From positions 78,724-142,723 of the forward strand of contig BDSI01000053.1 in the NCBI GenBank assembly GCA_003117195.1: 64,000 nucleotides of DNA, given 5' to 3'. Origin of the DNA: Eudorina sp. 2006-703-Eu-15 (lineage: Eukaryota; Chlorophyta; Chlorophyceae; Chlamydomonadales; Volvocaceae). This document shows positions 34,684-45,505 of this stretch, one piece after another. The notes under the pieces are model-generated. The model had not been told where the DNA came from. It saw nothing but the letters and a program-made list of their open reading frames with translations, and did not search any database. Both the position numbers and the translations under genes were made by a program. Positions within the stretch are counted from its first letter, which is position 1. Every line of letters starts with the position of its first letter.

Positions 34684-35846
34684 TAGGCTAACCATTCAAA
34701 CGATGCCCGGGTGACCCATCCACGTTTCCGGACCCTGTGGAGGTGAGCTATCGAAGTCCCCACACCCCGCGCGCTTCATGCGATACAACCTTTGTCTCAA
34801 TCATTCGCCAGAGCGCAATCATCGCATCTCGAAGGGTACTTGACGCCAAGTAAGCGGCCGCTTCGCAGCCCGCAGAGAATGAGCCTTGGGCAACGAGAAC
34901 AGCGGGCCTTGGAGCAACGCGCGGAGGGCCACCTGCAGCAGCGGCAGTGCATGAGTGAGTACGGCAACAAGGCATCTAAATATGGATGGTCCACATTGAT
35001 GCACGAGCTGTACGGCAGTCAATCTTCCCAAGACCTCCGCTGCCGCTGCTGCGCAGTTAACACGGCTGCATCACCAACGAACAAGCCCCACACAGATATG
35101 CGCAACAAAGCCGTTGCCAAGGCTACGGACAAGTAGCCCCGACCCGTGGGTCACGGTGCGTTATTCCAGGACGCTTCACCATGACACCGCACGCACCTGG
35201 CTTGAAATGCTGGAACGAAGCTTCTACCGTCGTGCGTGGCGACGGTGATGGCAACGGCGGGCTGGATGCGGACAGAGGCGATGACGACGGCGGCGGCCGC
35301 GGGCGGGGCAAATCGGGGGGCGGCTGTGGCGGGCTGGGTGGCTGACAACGCGGCGATAGCGACGGCCGCGGCGATGGTAGAGGCGAGGATGGCGATGGCG
35401 GTGGCCGAGGAGTCATTGACGGTGGTGGCGACGTTGGGCTGGGTGGCGCGGGTGGCAGCGGAGGCGGCCGCAACGGCGGCGGCGGTGGCAGCTGCGACGG
35501 CGACGGCGACGGCGGCGGTGACGCATGCGGCGGCGGCGGGGACACAAGAGGAGGCCGGGTCCGGGGCGGATGTGGCGGCAGCGGCGGGATTGGCGGATCC
35601 GGTGGCGGCGGCGGCGGGCGGAAAAACTCATGATGCGGCGTTAGCGACGGCGGCCATGGTAGAGGCGACGGCGGCGACGGCGGGCTGGTCGGTGATGGCG
35701 ATGACCGAAGAGTCAATCGGTGGGGACGGCGACGACGGTGGTAGTGACGGTGGATTGGGTGGCGAGGGTGGCGGCGGAGCCGGCCGCAGTTGCGGGGCGA
35801 CGGCGGTGGGTACGGCGGCGGCGGAGGGTACGGCGGCGGTTACTGC

Positions 35847-35877
<31 letters not shown>

Positions 35878-37297
35878 TCGCGGCAGCGGCAGCGGCGTCA
35901 ACGACGGCGATGGCGGCGGGGGCGGCAGCGGCGGCGGCGAGAGCGGCCACGGTAGAGGCGACGGCGGCGACGGCGGGCTGGTCGGTGATGGCGGCTGACC
36001 GAAGAGACAATGGGCGGGGACGGCGACGACGGTGGTGGCGACGGTGCCGACTGGCCTTGTCCGCAGCTCGAAACCAAGCTATCAAAGCGAAAGAACACCG
36101 AGCAAAGCATGAGCATGCAGGTCACTACACATAGGCTAACCATTCAAACGATGCCCGGGTGACCCATCCACGTTTCCGGACCCTGTGGAGGTGAGCTATC
36201 GAAGTCCCCACACCCCGCGCGCTTCATGCGATACAACCTTTGTCTCAATCATTCGCCAGAGCGCAATCATCGCATCTCGAAGGGTACTTGACGCCAAGTA
36301 AGCGGCCGCTTCGCAGCCCGCAGAGAATGAGCCTTGGGCAACGAGAACAGCGGGCCTTGGAGCAACGCGCGGAGGGCCACCTGCAGCAGCGGCAGTGCAT
36401 GAGTGAGTACGGCAACAAGGCATCTAAATATGGATGGTCCACATTGGTGCACGAGCTGTACGGCAGTCAATCTTCCCAAGACCTCCGCCGCCGCTGCTGC
36501 GCAGTTAACACGGCTGCATCACCAACGAACAAGCCCCACACAGATATGCGCAACAAAGCCGTTGCCAAGGCTACGGACAAGTAGCCCCGACCCGTGGGTC
36601 ACGGTGCGTTATTCCAGGACGCTTCACCATGACACCGCACGCACCTGGCTTGAAATGCTGGAACGAAGCTTCTACCGTCGTGCGTGGCGACGACGGTGAT
36701 GGCAACGGCGGGCTGGATGCGGACAGAGGCGATGACGACGGCGGCGGCCGCGGGCGGGGCAAATCGGGGGGCGGCTGTGGCGGGCTGGGTGGCTCACAAC
36801 GCGGCGATAGCGACGGCCGCGGCGATGGTAGAGGCGAGGATGGCGATGGCGGTGGCCGAGGAGTCATTGACGGTGGTGGCGACGTTGGGCTGGGTGGCGC
36901 GGGTGGCAGCGGAGGCGGCCGCAACGGCGGCGGCGGTGGCAGCTGCGACGGCGACGGCGACGGCGGCGGTGACGCATGCGGCGGCGGCGGGGACACAAGA
37001 GGAGGCCGGGTCCGGGGCGGATGTGGCGGCAGCGGCGGGATTGGCGGATCCGGTGGCGGCGGCGGCGGGCGGAAAAACTCATGATGCGGCGTTAGCGACG
37101 GCGGCCATGGTAGAGGCGACGGCGGCGACGGCGGGCTGGTCGGTGATGGCGATGACCGAAGAGTCAATCGGTGGGGACGGCGACGACGGTGGTAGTGACG
37201 GTGGATTGGGTGGCGAGGGTGGCGGCGGAGCCGGCCGCAGTTGCGGGGCGACGGCGGTGGGTACGGCGGCGGCGGAGGGTACGGCGGCGGTTACTGC

Positions 37298-37328
<31 letters not shown>

Positions 37329-37583
37329 TCGCGGCAGCGGCAGCGGCGTCAACGACGGCGATGGCGGCGGGGGCGGCAGCGGCGGCGGCGAGAGCGGCCA
37401 CGGTAGAGGCGACGGCGGCGACGGCGGGCTGGTCGGTGATGGCGGCTGACCGAAGAGACAATGGGCGGGGACGGCGACGACGGTGGTGGCGACGGTGCCG
37501 ACTGGCCTTGTCCGCAGCTCGAAACCAAGCTATCAAAGCGAAAGAACACCGAGCAAAGCATGAGCATGCAGGTCACTACACAT
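34684..37583 (+). repeat. Two adjacent short monomers sharing a ~42 bp deletion
   Basis: Marker spacings are 1448 and 1451 bp. In both units the GCCGCAGTTGCGG motif is followed directly by GGCGACGGCGGTGGG, and the intervening GGC/GCC stretch present elsewhere is missing. Both also have GAGAGCGGCCACGG in place of GAGGGCGGCC. They are recent duplicates of each other. Confidence 0.85.
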
Positions 37584-40500
37584 AGGCTAACCATTCAAAC
37601 GATGCCCGGGTGACCCATCCACGTTTCCGGACCCTGTGGAGGTGAGCTATCGAAGTCCCCACACCCCGCGCGCTTCATGCGATACAACCTTTGTCTCAAT
37701 CATTCGCCAGAGCGCAATCATCGCATCTCGAAGGGTACTTGACGCCAAGTAAGCGGCCGCTTCGCAGCCCGCAGAGAATGAGCCTTGGGCAACGAGAACA
37801 GCGGGCCTTGGAGCAACGCGCGGAGGGCCACCTGCAGCAGCGGCAGTGCATGAGTGAGTACGGCAACAAGGCATCTAAATATGGATGGTCCACATTGGTG
37901 CACGAGCTGTACGGCAGTCAATCTTCCCAAGACCTCCGCCGCCGCTGCTGCGCAGTTAACACGGCTGCATCACCAACGAACAAGCCCCACACAGATATGC
38001 GCAACAAAGCCGTTGCCAAGGCTACGGACAAGTAGCCCCGACCCGTGGGTCACGGTGCGTTATTCCAGGACGCTTCACCATGACACCGCACGCACCTGGC
38101 TTGAAATGCTGGAACGAAGCTTCTACCGTCGTGCGTGGCGACGACGGTGATGGCAACGGCGGGCTGGATGCGGACAGAGGCGATGACGACGGCGGCGGCC
38201 GCGGGCGGGGCAAATCGGGGGGCGGCTGTGGCGGGCTGGGTGGCTCACAACGCGGCGATAGCGACGGCCGCGGCGATGGTAGAGGCGAGGATGGCGATGG
38301 CGGTGGCCGAGGAGTCATTGACGGTGGTGGCGACGTTGGGCTGGGTGGCGCGGGTGGCAGCGGAGGCGGCCGCAACGGCGGCGGCGGCGGCAGCTGCGAC
38401 GGCGACGGCGACGGCGGCGGTGACGCATGCGGCGGCGGCGGGGACACAAGAGGAGGCTGGGTCCGGGGCGGATGTGGCGGCAGCGGCGGGATTGGCGGAT
38501 CCGGTGGCGGCGGCGGCGGGCGGAAAAACTCATGATGCGGCGTTAGCGACGGCGGCCATGGTAGAGGCGACGGCGGCGACGGCGGGCTGGTCGGTGATGG
38601 CGATGACCGAAGAGTCAATCGGTGGGGACGGCGACGACGGTGGTAGTGACGGTGGATTGGGTGGCGAGGGTGGCGGCGGAGCCGGCCGCAGTTGCGGCCG
38701 CGGTGGCGGCGGCGGCCGCGGCAGCGGCGACGGCAGCGGCGACGGCGGCGGCCGCGGCAGCGGCGACGGCGGCGGCGACGGCGGCGGGTACGGCGGCGGT
38801 TACTGCGGCGGCGGCGGCGGCGGCGGCGACGACGTCGCGGCAGCGGCAGCGGCGTCAACGACGGCGATGGCGGCGGGGGCGGCGGCGGCGGCGGCGAGGG
38901 CGGCCACGGTAGAGGCGACGGCGGCGACGGCGGGCTGGTCGGTGATGGCGGCTGACCGAAGAGACAATGGGCGGGGACGGCGACGACGGTGGTGGCGACG
39001 GTGCCGACTGGCCTTGTCCGCTGCTCGAAACCAAGCTATCAAAGCGAAAGAACACCGAGCAAAGCATGAGCATGCAGGTCACTACACATAGGCTAACCAT
39101 TCAAACGATGCCCGGGTGACCCATCCACGTTTCCGGACCCTGTGGAGGTGAGCTATCGAAGTCCCCACACCCGCGCGCTTCATGCGATACAACCTTTGTC
39201 TCAATCATTCGCCAGAGCGCAATCATCGCATCTCGAAGGGTACTTGACGCCAAGTAAGCGGCCGCTTCGCAGCCCGCAGAGAATGAGCCTTGGGCAACGA
39301 GAACAGCGGGCCTTGGAGCAACGCGCGGAGGGCCACCTGCAGCAGCGGCACTGCATGAGTGAGTACGGCAACAAGGCATCTAAATATGGATGGTCCACAT
39401 TGGTGCACGAGCTGTACGGCAGTCAATCTTCCCAAGACCTCCGCCGCCGCTGCTGCGCAGTTAACACGGCTGCATCACCAACGAACAAGCCCCACACAGA
39501 TATGTGCAACAAAGCCGTTGCCAAGGCTACGGACAAGTAGCCCCGACCCGTGGGTCACGGTGCGTTATTCCAGGACGCTTCACCATGACACCGCACGCAC
39601 CTGGCTTGAAATGCTGGAACGAAGCTTCCACCGTCGTGCGTGGCGACGGTGATGGCAACGGCGGGCTGGATGCGGACAGAGGCGATGACGACGGCGGCGG
39701 CCGCGGGCGGGGCAAATCGGGGGCGGCTGTGGCGGGTTGGGTGGCTCACAACGCGGCGATAGCGACGGCCGCGGCGATGGTAGAGGCGAGGATGGCGATG
39801 GCGGTGGCCGAGGAGTCATTGACGGTGGTGGCGACGTTGGGCTGGGTGGCGCGGGTGGCAGCGGAGGCGGCCGCAACGGCGGCGGCGGCGGCAGCTGCGA
39901 CGGCGACGGCGACGGCGGCGGTGACGCATGCGGCGGCGGCGGGGACACAAGAGGAGGCCGGGTCCGGGGCGGATGTGGCGGCAGCGGCGGGATTGGCGGA
40001 TCCGGTGGCGGCGGCGGCGGGCGGAAAAACTCATGATGCGGCGTTAGCGACGGCGGCCATGGTAGAGGCGACGGCGGCGACGGCGGGCTGGTCGGTGATG
40101 GCGATGACCGAAGAGTCAATCGGTGGGGACGGCGACGACGGTGGTAGTGACGGTGGATTGGGTGGCGAGGGTGGCGGCGGAGCCGGCCGCAGTTGCGGCC
40201 GCGGTGGCGGCGGCGGCCGCGGCAGCGGCGACGGCAGCGGCGACGGCGGCGGCCGCGGCAGCGGCGACGGCGGCGGCGACGGCGGCGGGTACGGCGGCGG
40301 TTACTGCTGCTGCGGCGGCGGCGGCGGCGACGACGTCGCGGCAGCGGCAGCGGCGTCAACGACGGCGATGGCGGCGGGGGAGGCGGCGGCGGCGGCGAGG
40401 GCGGCCACGGTAGAGGCGACGGCGGCGACGGCGGGCTGGTCGGTGATGGCGGGTGACCGAAGAGACAATGGGCGGGACGGCGACGACGGTGGTGGCGACG

Positions 40501-40599
40501 GTGCCGACTGGCCTTGTCCGCTGCTCGAAACCAAGCTATCAAAGCGAAAGAACACCGAGCAAAGCATGAGCATGCAGGTCACTACACATAGGCTAACCA
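37583..40599 (+). repeat. Two adjacent long monomers sharing an added GGCCGCGGCAGC segment
   Basis: Near 38740-38790 and 40240-40290 both units carry a second GGCCGCGGCAGCGGCGACGG motif not found in other monomers, along with GCGGTGGCGGCGGC. The marker spacings are 1516 and 1500 bp. They are a private duplicate pair next to the array edge. Confidence 0.8.
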
Positions 40600-41660
40600 T
40601 TCAAACGATGCCCGGGTGACCCATCCACGTTTCCGGACCCTGTGGAGGTGAGCTATCGAAGTCTCCACACCCCGCGCGCTTCATGCGATACAACCTTTGT
40701 CTCAATCATTCGCCAGAGCGCAATCATCGCATCTCGAAGGGTACTTGACGCCAAGTAAGCGGCCGCTTCGCAGCCCGCAGAGAATGAGCCTTGGGCAACG
40801 AGAACAGCGGGCCTTGGAGCAACGCGCGGAGGGCCACCTGCAGCAGCGGCAGCTATCTTGGCTGGAGTCGCCGCTACGTCTTGAAGGGTCTATATTCCAA
40901 CTTTTCCAGGCCAAAATGGTTTCCAGCTGTGCGGTCGTATGCTGATACCGATTTCGTTTCCGATGCGACCTAACGCAATTACCTCGCGGGCACCTGTTCA
41001 CATCCGAACGCACCTAAACCTTACCTAGAGATACCACTCCTGACTCAAATGGACTCTAATAGATTATGTCGATGTTGCCTTGCGACCAAGACTTGGACAT
41101 GCTCATGGCAATTTGTCACTTGCCACTGTGCACAAGATGCAGCCGCTCCACATATAACATGTTGATGAAGGTAACATCCAAGCAGATTTATCCCATGTCC
41201 GAAAGGGGATCACTGTTCTGAAGGACGGAAAGGCGATGTCGGCTGCCTAATAAGCCTTGTGCTCAATAGGCTCCGAGCCCGGCCAGCGCGTCACATAAAG
41301 CAAGCTGAAGTGCCTGCCAAGGGTCGTCTTTGCGTCCAACATCAACCTAGGACCCATAAGCTGCGTGTAGCTGTTGTGTATTCAGGTGTGGGTCTGCACT
41401 TACAGGGTTTATGGTGCAAAGTAAATGGTGATGATATATTCTTATTTGTTGTAATTGTATGGACCTGTGAAGCAATAGTTTTGTGCCCCAACGACAACGT
41501 CGTCGCAACGTCGTACTATGCAGAAATATGAGGAGCTTTTGCAAAATAACGACATGACAAGATAGCCAAATTAATTTCCTACCATCATTTGTTCGGACTC
41601 TGTCCAAGTAAACACGGTTGGCTTGCCTGAAAACCGCTGCTGTCACACCCGAACACTAAC

Positions 41661-41729
41661 GGGCCTTGCAACAACACGCGGAGGGCCACCTGCAGTGCAT
41701 GATGTTCGTACTGTGAGTACCGCAACATT
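41661..41729 (+). repeat. Diverged satellite fragment outside the array
   Basis: GGGCCTTGCAACAACACG, then CGGAGGGCCACCTGCAG, TGCATGA and GTGAGTACCGCAACA follow the order and spacing of the complex half of the monomer (GGGCCTTGGAGCAACGCG and so on), with substitutions and small indels. It lies about 0.8 kb beyond the array edge. Confidence 0.7.
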
Positions 41730-41814
41730 ATCCTTGCATCCTTCATCACCCTCCCGTTCGTCCGAACCTCGAGTCGCCCGCGCGCGTTCACCACCCGGAG
41801 GCGACATCCGCAGG

Positions 41815-41873
41815 CGCGCGCACCAACACCCTGTACGCCGGTAATTCGCGGGGACTCCTCCCCTGACGAGCCC
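41815..41873 (+). repeat. Short dispersed repeat, copy 1
   Basis: GCGCGCACCAACACC, GGTAATTCG, GGGGACTCCT and CCCTGACGAG occur in this order here and at 43373-43431, with a few differences. About 58 bp are shared. Origin unknown. Confidence 0.65.
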
Positions 41874-43372
41874 TCCGTCCGCCGCGTCCCCGTGGCCCGC
41901 GTCCCCAGCCGCACCCTGCAGCTCCAGGGTGACCCCCGCTGAGCAGATGGACCCCGGGCACGGCAACTGCAACTGCAGCGGTGATGGCCTGACGGCCAAC
42001 CCCGCCGACTGCGACGGAGACGGCGGACAGGATGGAACCGACCCCGCACGACCCTTTCCGCGGCACCGGGAACAATACCCGACTGCACTCCGCGACGTAT
42101 TGCAACGGTCGCGCGGGCCCTTGTATATTCTCACGCACTCCTTCACATCTCGTGGTTCTATGCCCTTGAGTTAAGGTGTTGAGAAACACCGGGTCAATGT
42201 CTATGGTAGCAACGTGCATGGCTCCTTACTGTTGCAGCGGCAAGGCCTGGCAAGCCACGTCTGAAGTCTGGACGGTCGCATACGGCAGGGGCCGATATCG
42301 CAGGATGGATGGTGACTCCGCACCCACCGCCCCGCGCTCCGCCTGTGCGTGGCACCGTCTGGTGCACACCAACTCGCTCGTCCTCGGACCCACCTCCGAC
42401 AGACCCCACTGCAGCACCTGTTCCTTCGCCTCCTCATGCGTAAGAGCGACTTGCACGAGAACGGGGATACGGCCCTCCGACCGGGGAAAGGGGACGGTCC
42501 ATGTTGGGCGACAGCTGTGCTGCCCCTCCCGTCGTAGTACTCGGCCGCCCCACCCAGCTTTCTGTGCTGGCGAACATCCCGTTTGAGACGTCCCCTCAGC
42601 GGCCGCGGCGCGCCAGGGCCAGGACCAGGGCGCAACCCGCGCTGCCAGCCCCAATCCAGAGCGCCGGCTCCACTGCCCGGCGGCGGGTCCGCCTGATCAC
42701 TGTGCGGAGGTCGGCGTCCCCCGGGTGCCAACCGGGGGGAGAGGGTAGAGGCAATTGGTAGACGTATTGGACCGGAACAACGAACAATTACTGTCTACGG
42801 CCGAAGCAATCGCCGCGCTGTGCAGCGCTGAGGCGGGCCTCATCCCCTCCCTCTTCCGTCTCCCTGGAGTGTCAGCATCGGAATCTTGACCGTGACCACG
42901 CGGCATCATTACGCGACCCAACTGCCACCTAACGACCGCCCGAAACCGCGCGCCGTGCCGCAGGTAGCGGGCGGACCGGGACTTGGAAAAGGCAGGCGCC
43001 AGTGCCGTACGTACGACGCTCACCTGCAGCAGACGCCGCAGCTCGTAGTCCCCGATCCGGCCGCCCCTGGAGCTGTCGCCGTACCTACATACGCACACGG
43101 CCGCGGGACGACGGCAGACGCCCCCCATGGGTCGAACGCAGCCGAACGCAGCCGACCAAGCCCAGCCCGCACAGCGCTCCACACTTACTAACCCGCAGTC
43201 GCTTAGGCCCTCCCTACCTTCGGTCGTCACCCAACAACGGTAGAGATGGCTTCAGCGACTGCTGGGAGGGGCCCCCATGTGGCTCCAAGTAGTTTTGGAT
43301 ATGCCCGGGTTTGTTTCTGGGTTTGAAGTTTTTGACCCCCCCATGCATGTGGCTGCGTCTTTGACCCTTAAC

Positions 43373-43431
43373 CGCGCGCACCAACACCTGTCGGTAATTC
43401 GAGGGGACTCCTACCCTGACGAGTCCAATAA
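43373..43431 (+). repeat. Short dispersed repeat, copy 2
   Basis: The second copy of the 58 bp repeat at 41815-41873, in the same orientation, about 1.56 kb away. It reads ACCAACACCTGTCGGTAATT, then GAGGGGACTCCTACCC and GACGAG. Confidence 0.65.
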
Positions 43432-43706
43432 CGGACGGTGTACCCAGGGACCGCATCCAACATTTCAGGCTATGCTTGAAGGGGGTAAGGATTGCCAGCG
43501 TTTCAAGGGGCCGCAGGCGAGAGGGTACGGTCGCAGGCACATTGCTTTGTGGGATGGGTGGCGAGGCCACCGGTGCAGCCTGCCGTTCCAGCGTCACTCC
43601 AACCCATCGTGCCGGAGCCTGCGTCGCCACGTCAGGACACTCAAGGCTACCTGTCACTACCTGTCCCTCCGCCGCCGTGCTCTCCCTCCCCAGCTTGCCC
43701 GTGCAG

Positions 43707-45081
43707 CTGGAGGAGTACCTCGCTTGGGTGCGGGCCGCTCAACACCGCCGCCTCACATAAGCGCTTGCACAGGCAATGGATGAGTCCGCGGCCCTGCGGC
43801 AGAAGGTCGAGGACCTGACGGCGGCGGCGCGCGCCAGTGGCGACGCGGCGCGGCCGTCATCGATGCAGATGCAGCAGCAGCTGGCGCAGGTGAGGAGAGG
43901 CGATGTTTCTTTCTTGTGCTGCCTGTGAGCCGTCCTTGCTGTCCTTGCCTTGGTTGGGGCATCAACGTAAAGTTGGATAGCTATGCGGGTGCAGTGTTCC
44001 TGAGAGGATACGGTAAGTCCAAGCACGTGTCTTGCCATCCCGCAGACCCCGGAGGAGGCCCAGGTGGGGCTGCGGACGGTCCGAGCTTGAGCGGGAGCGC
44101 TGTCAGCGGCGTCGGAGGCGCAAGCGGAGGTGGTCAGGCTCGACTTATGGGCAATAAGGCAATGTTTCAGCGGCTGCCTACACAGTTTGGAAAGGTGGCA
44201 ATGGCAGTGCCGGCGGCGTCGGCCGTGTTGGCGTCGTCGTTCGCCGCCATCCGGCCAACACAGCGGAAGGACGGTGCAGCTCGCGGGAGGGGTGGCGCGG
44301 CTTGCCTTGGCGCGTGGGTCACCGACCATCCCAAGATCGCCGACGCTCGGGCGCCTGTCGGCCTGGAGGGGAACTTGGGGCTGCGGTGCAGTGCGGACCA
44401 CCAACCGCATCCCAACCAGCAGCGGTGGCGGCTGGCGACATGCACCACCCGAGTCGCCGGCGCTGGAAGCACCACAGCCGGCGCTGGAAACTGGACGGAC
44501 CGCAGCCGGCGTTGGACCGTGCCTACTCCCAGTGGGGACGAGGCGCGGCTTTGGGACGAGCTGCTGCAGCTGCTGAATGCGGGCTGAGGCCAGCGGCGGC
44601 AGCCAGAGGCGTGGCAGCGGGAGAGGCTGCCACAGCGTCAACGCAGCGGCGGTGCGGGCGCCGCGGCTGCTGCCGCTGCCGTACACCGGCAGTGATGGGG
44701 ACTCATCCGCAGGCGCAGCTGCGGTCATGCAGCTGGACCGCACTGCTGGTGGTGCGGCCTCATCATCCGCAGGACCAGCCATGTAGAGCGAGGGGCGCAA
44801 GGAGGTGCTGCGGCGCGCGGTGGCGCTCATCTCGCAGCTGACCGACCGCGCAGAACCGCAAGCTGGACGAGCTGCTGCTCAAGGGTGCGGCTGGCGCGCA
44901 ACCGCCTCCGTCGGCGGTGCAGCCGGACCCGCTGGTCGCGCAGATTCAGGCTCTGCAGCGGGAGAATGCGGAGCTAAATGAACTGCGCGATGCTGCAGTG
45001 CTTTTGACGAGTTGGGGCGGTACTAGAGGGGCTCGACCGGCGGCGCTTGCTGGCGATGTGGTGTGCGGACGCTCGCTATAA
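43707..45081 (+). pseudogene. Broken coiled-coil protein gene
   Basis: Segments with helical, heptad-like composition lie in order on + but in different frames: LEEYLAWVRAAQHRR (43707), MDESAALRQKVEDLTAAA (43776, ending in a GT donor at 43890), TPEEAQVGLRTV from an AG acceptor at 44046 and then an in-frame TGA. Next come ELERE and ALSAASEAQAEVVRL in two other frames, EAWQRERLPQRQR near 44.6 kb, and KEVLRRAVALISQL. Then, shifted again, NRKLDELLL and LVAQIQALQRENAELNEL, ending at a TAA at 45079. Several 1-nt shifts and a stop break the frame. It could instead be an intron-rich gene that I have mis-spliced. Function unknown. Confidence 0.45.
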
Positions 45082-45233
45082 GGTGACTACCGTATGGGCG
45101 GTATGTCACAAGGGGAACCGGAATAAAAAGGTGCCGGGTGCCCACACTCGGGCGTGTGGCGTGTGCTGGGCGTGGGTCTGTGGTCGAACGAGAGCAGAGC
45201 CCAGTCATCATCACGCAGTGCATCATGGTGTGG

Positions 45234-45286
45234 CTCCGCCACCCCATGCGGTGGCCCCGCCACCCCATGCGGTGGCCCCGCCACTT
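45234..45286 (+). repeat. 20 bp tandem repeat
   Basis: About two and a half copies of CCGCCACCCCATGCGGTGGC. Each copy can form a small stem (CCACC with GGTGG). Confidence 0.75.
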
Positions 45287-45287
45287 A

Positions 45288-45505
45288 ATTCGGTGGGTCT
45301 GGTGCGGTTATCAGGAGGGGCAACCCTGGCGCGTCAGCAACCTGGCGTGTTGGCCGGTATGGCTGCATGAACCCCCGTGGGTGATGGAAGATGGGTGCGC
45401 AGTCCTTGGTAGGGTTGATGATACGAGTACGAGGCGCCTACGAACCTGTCTGGGTCCGTTGGAACGCCCGGTCGGGAATAAGGGTCCACCTTGTACGGTT
45501 ATAAT
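45288..45505 (+). repeat. Dispersed ~220 bp repeat, copy 1
   Basis: From ATTCGGTGGGTCTGGTGCGG to TTGTACGGTTATAAT. It matches 60542-60772 over its whole length, with shared blocks such as GGCCGGTATGGCTGCATGA, GGGTGCGCAGTCCTTGGTA and GGGTCCACCTTGTA. No poly(A) or coding frame is seen. It is an interspersed element of unknown class. Confidence 0.85.

Larger units (their letters stand above)
12804..40853 (+). repeat. Satellite array, ~1.49 kb monomers, head to tail
   Basis: The marker TAGGCTAACC recurs at 12909, 14404, 16097, 18327, 19824, 21314, 22800, 24276, 25762, 27249, 28728, 30215, 31703, 33193, 34684, 36132, 37583, 39099 and 40599. Spacing is 1476-1500 bp except where insertions (14404-18327), a shared deletion (34684-37583) or an added segment (37583-39099) change it. 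Each monomer has a ~0.9 kb GGC/GAC-rich part with a variable (GGC)n tract and a ~0.55 kb complex part (marker, GCATCTCGAAGGGTACTTG, CAGCAGCGGCAGTGCATGAG). Reading frames open across the GGC part on both strands follow from triplet composition. The complex part's 114-codon frame is broken by 1 bp differences between monomers. Confidence 0.95.
40854..43706. other. Intergenic DNA right of the array, no gene recognised
   Basis: At 40,853 the satellite stops within CAGCAGCGGCAG and changes to lower-GC, non-repetitive DNA. Frames of up to about 175 codons occur on both strands at 41.6-43.2 kb. They lack recognisable domains, overlap one another and look like chance frames. The stretch holds the satellite remnant at 41661 and one half of a short repeat pair (41815-41873 and 43373-43431). 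Confidence 0.6.

Noticed and set aside
12804..40853. Long frames (up to ~315 codons) on both strands in every monomer, Ala/Gly-rich on + and Pro/Arg-rich on -
   Set aside because: They arise from GGC/GAC triplet composition. Frames are open on several strands and phases at once, and they change with 1 bp indels between monomers. Nothing supports selection on a protein.
12804..40853. CRISPR array
   Set aside because: Direct repeats are ~1.49 kb with no short repeat-spacer pattern, no cas genes are present, and the context is eukaryotic.
41585..42731. Overlapping frames of 140-177 codons on both strands
   Set aside because: Several frames overlap with no recognisable domains, no convincing splice sites and mixed composition. 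They are likely chance frames in GC-rich DNA.
43739..44830. A 363-codon minus-strand frame
   Set aside because: Composition is typical of the antisense of GC-rich coding DNA. The + strand carries the heptad-like segments, and no domain is seen on the minus strand.
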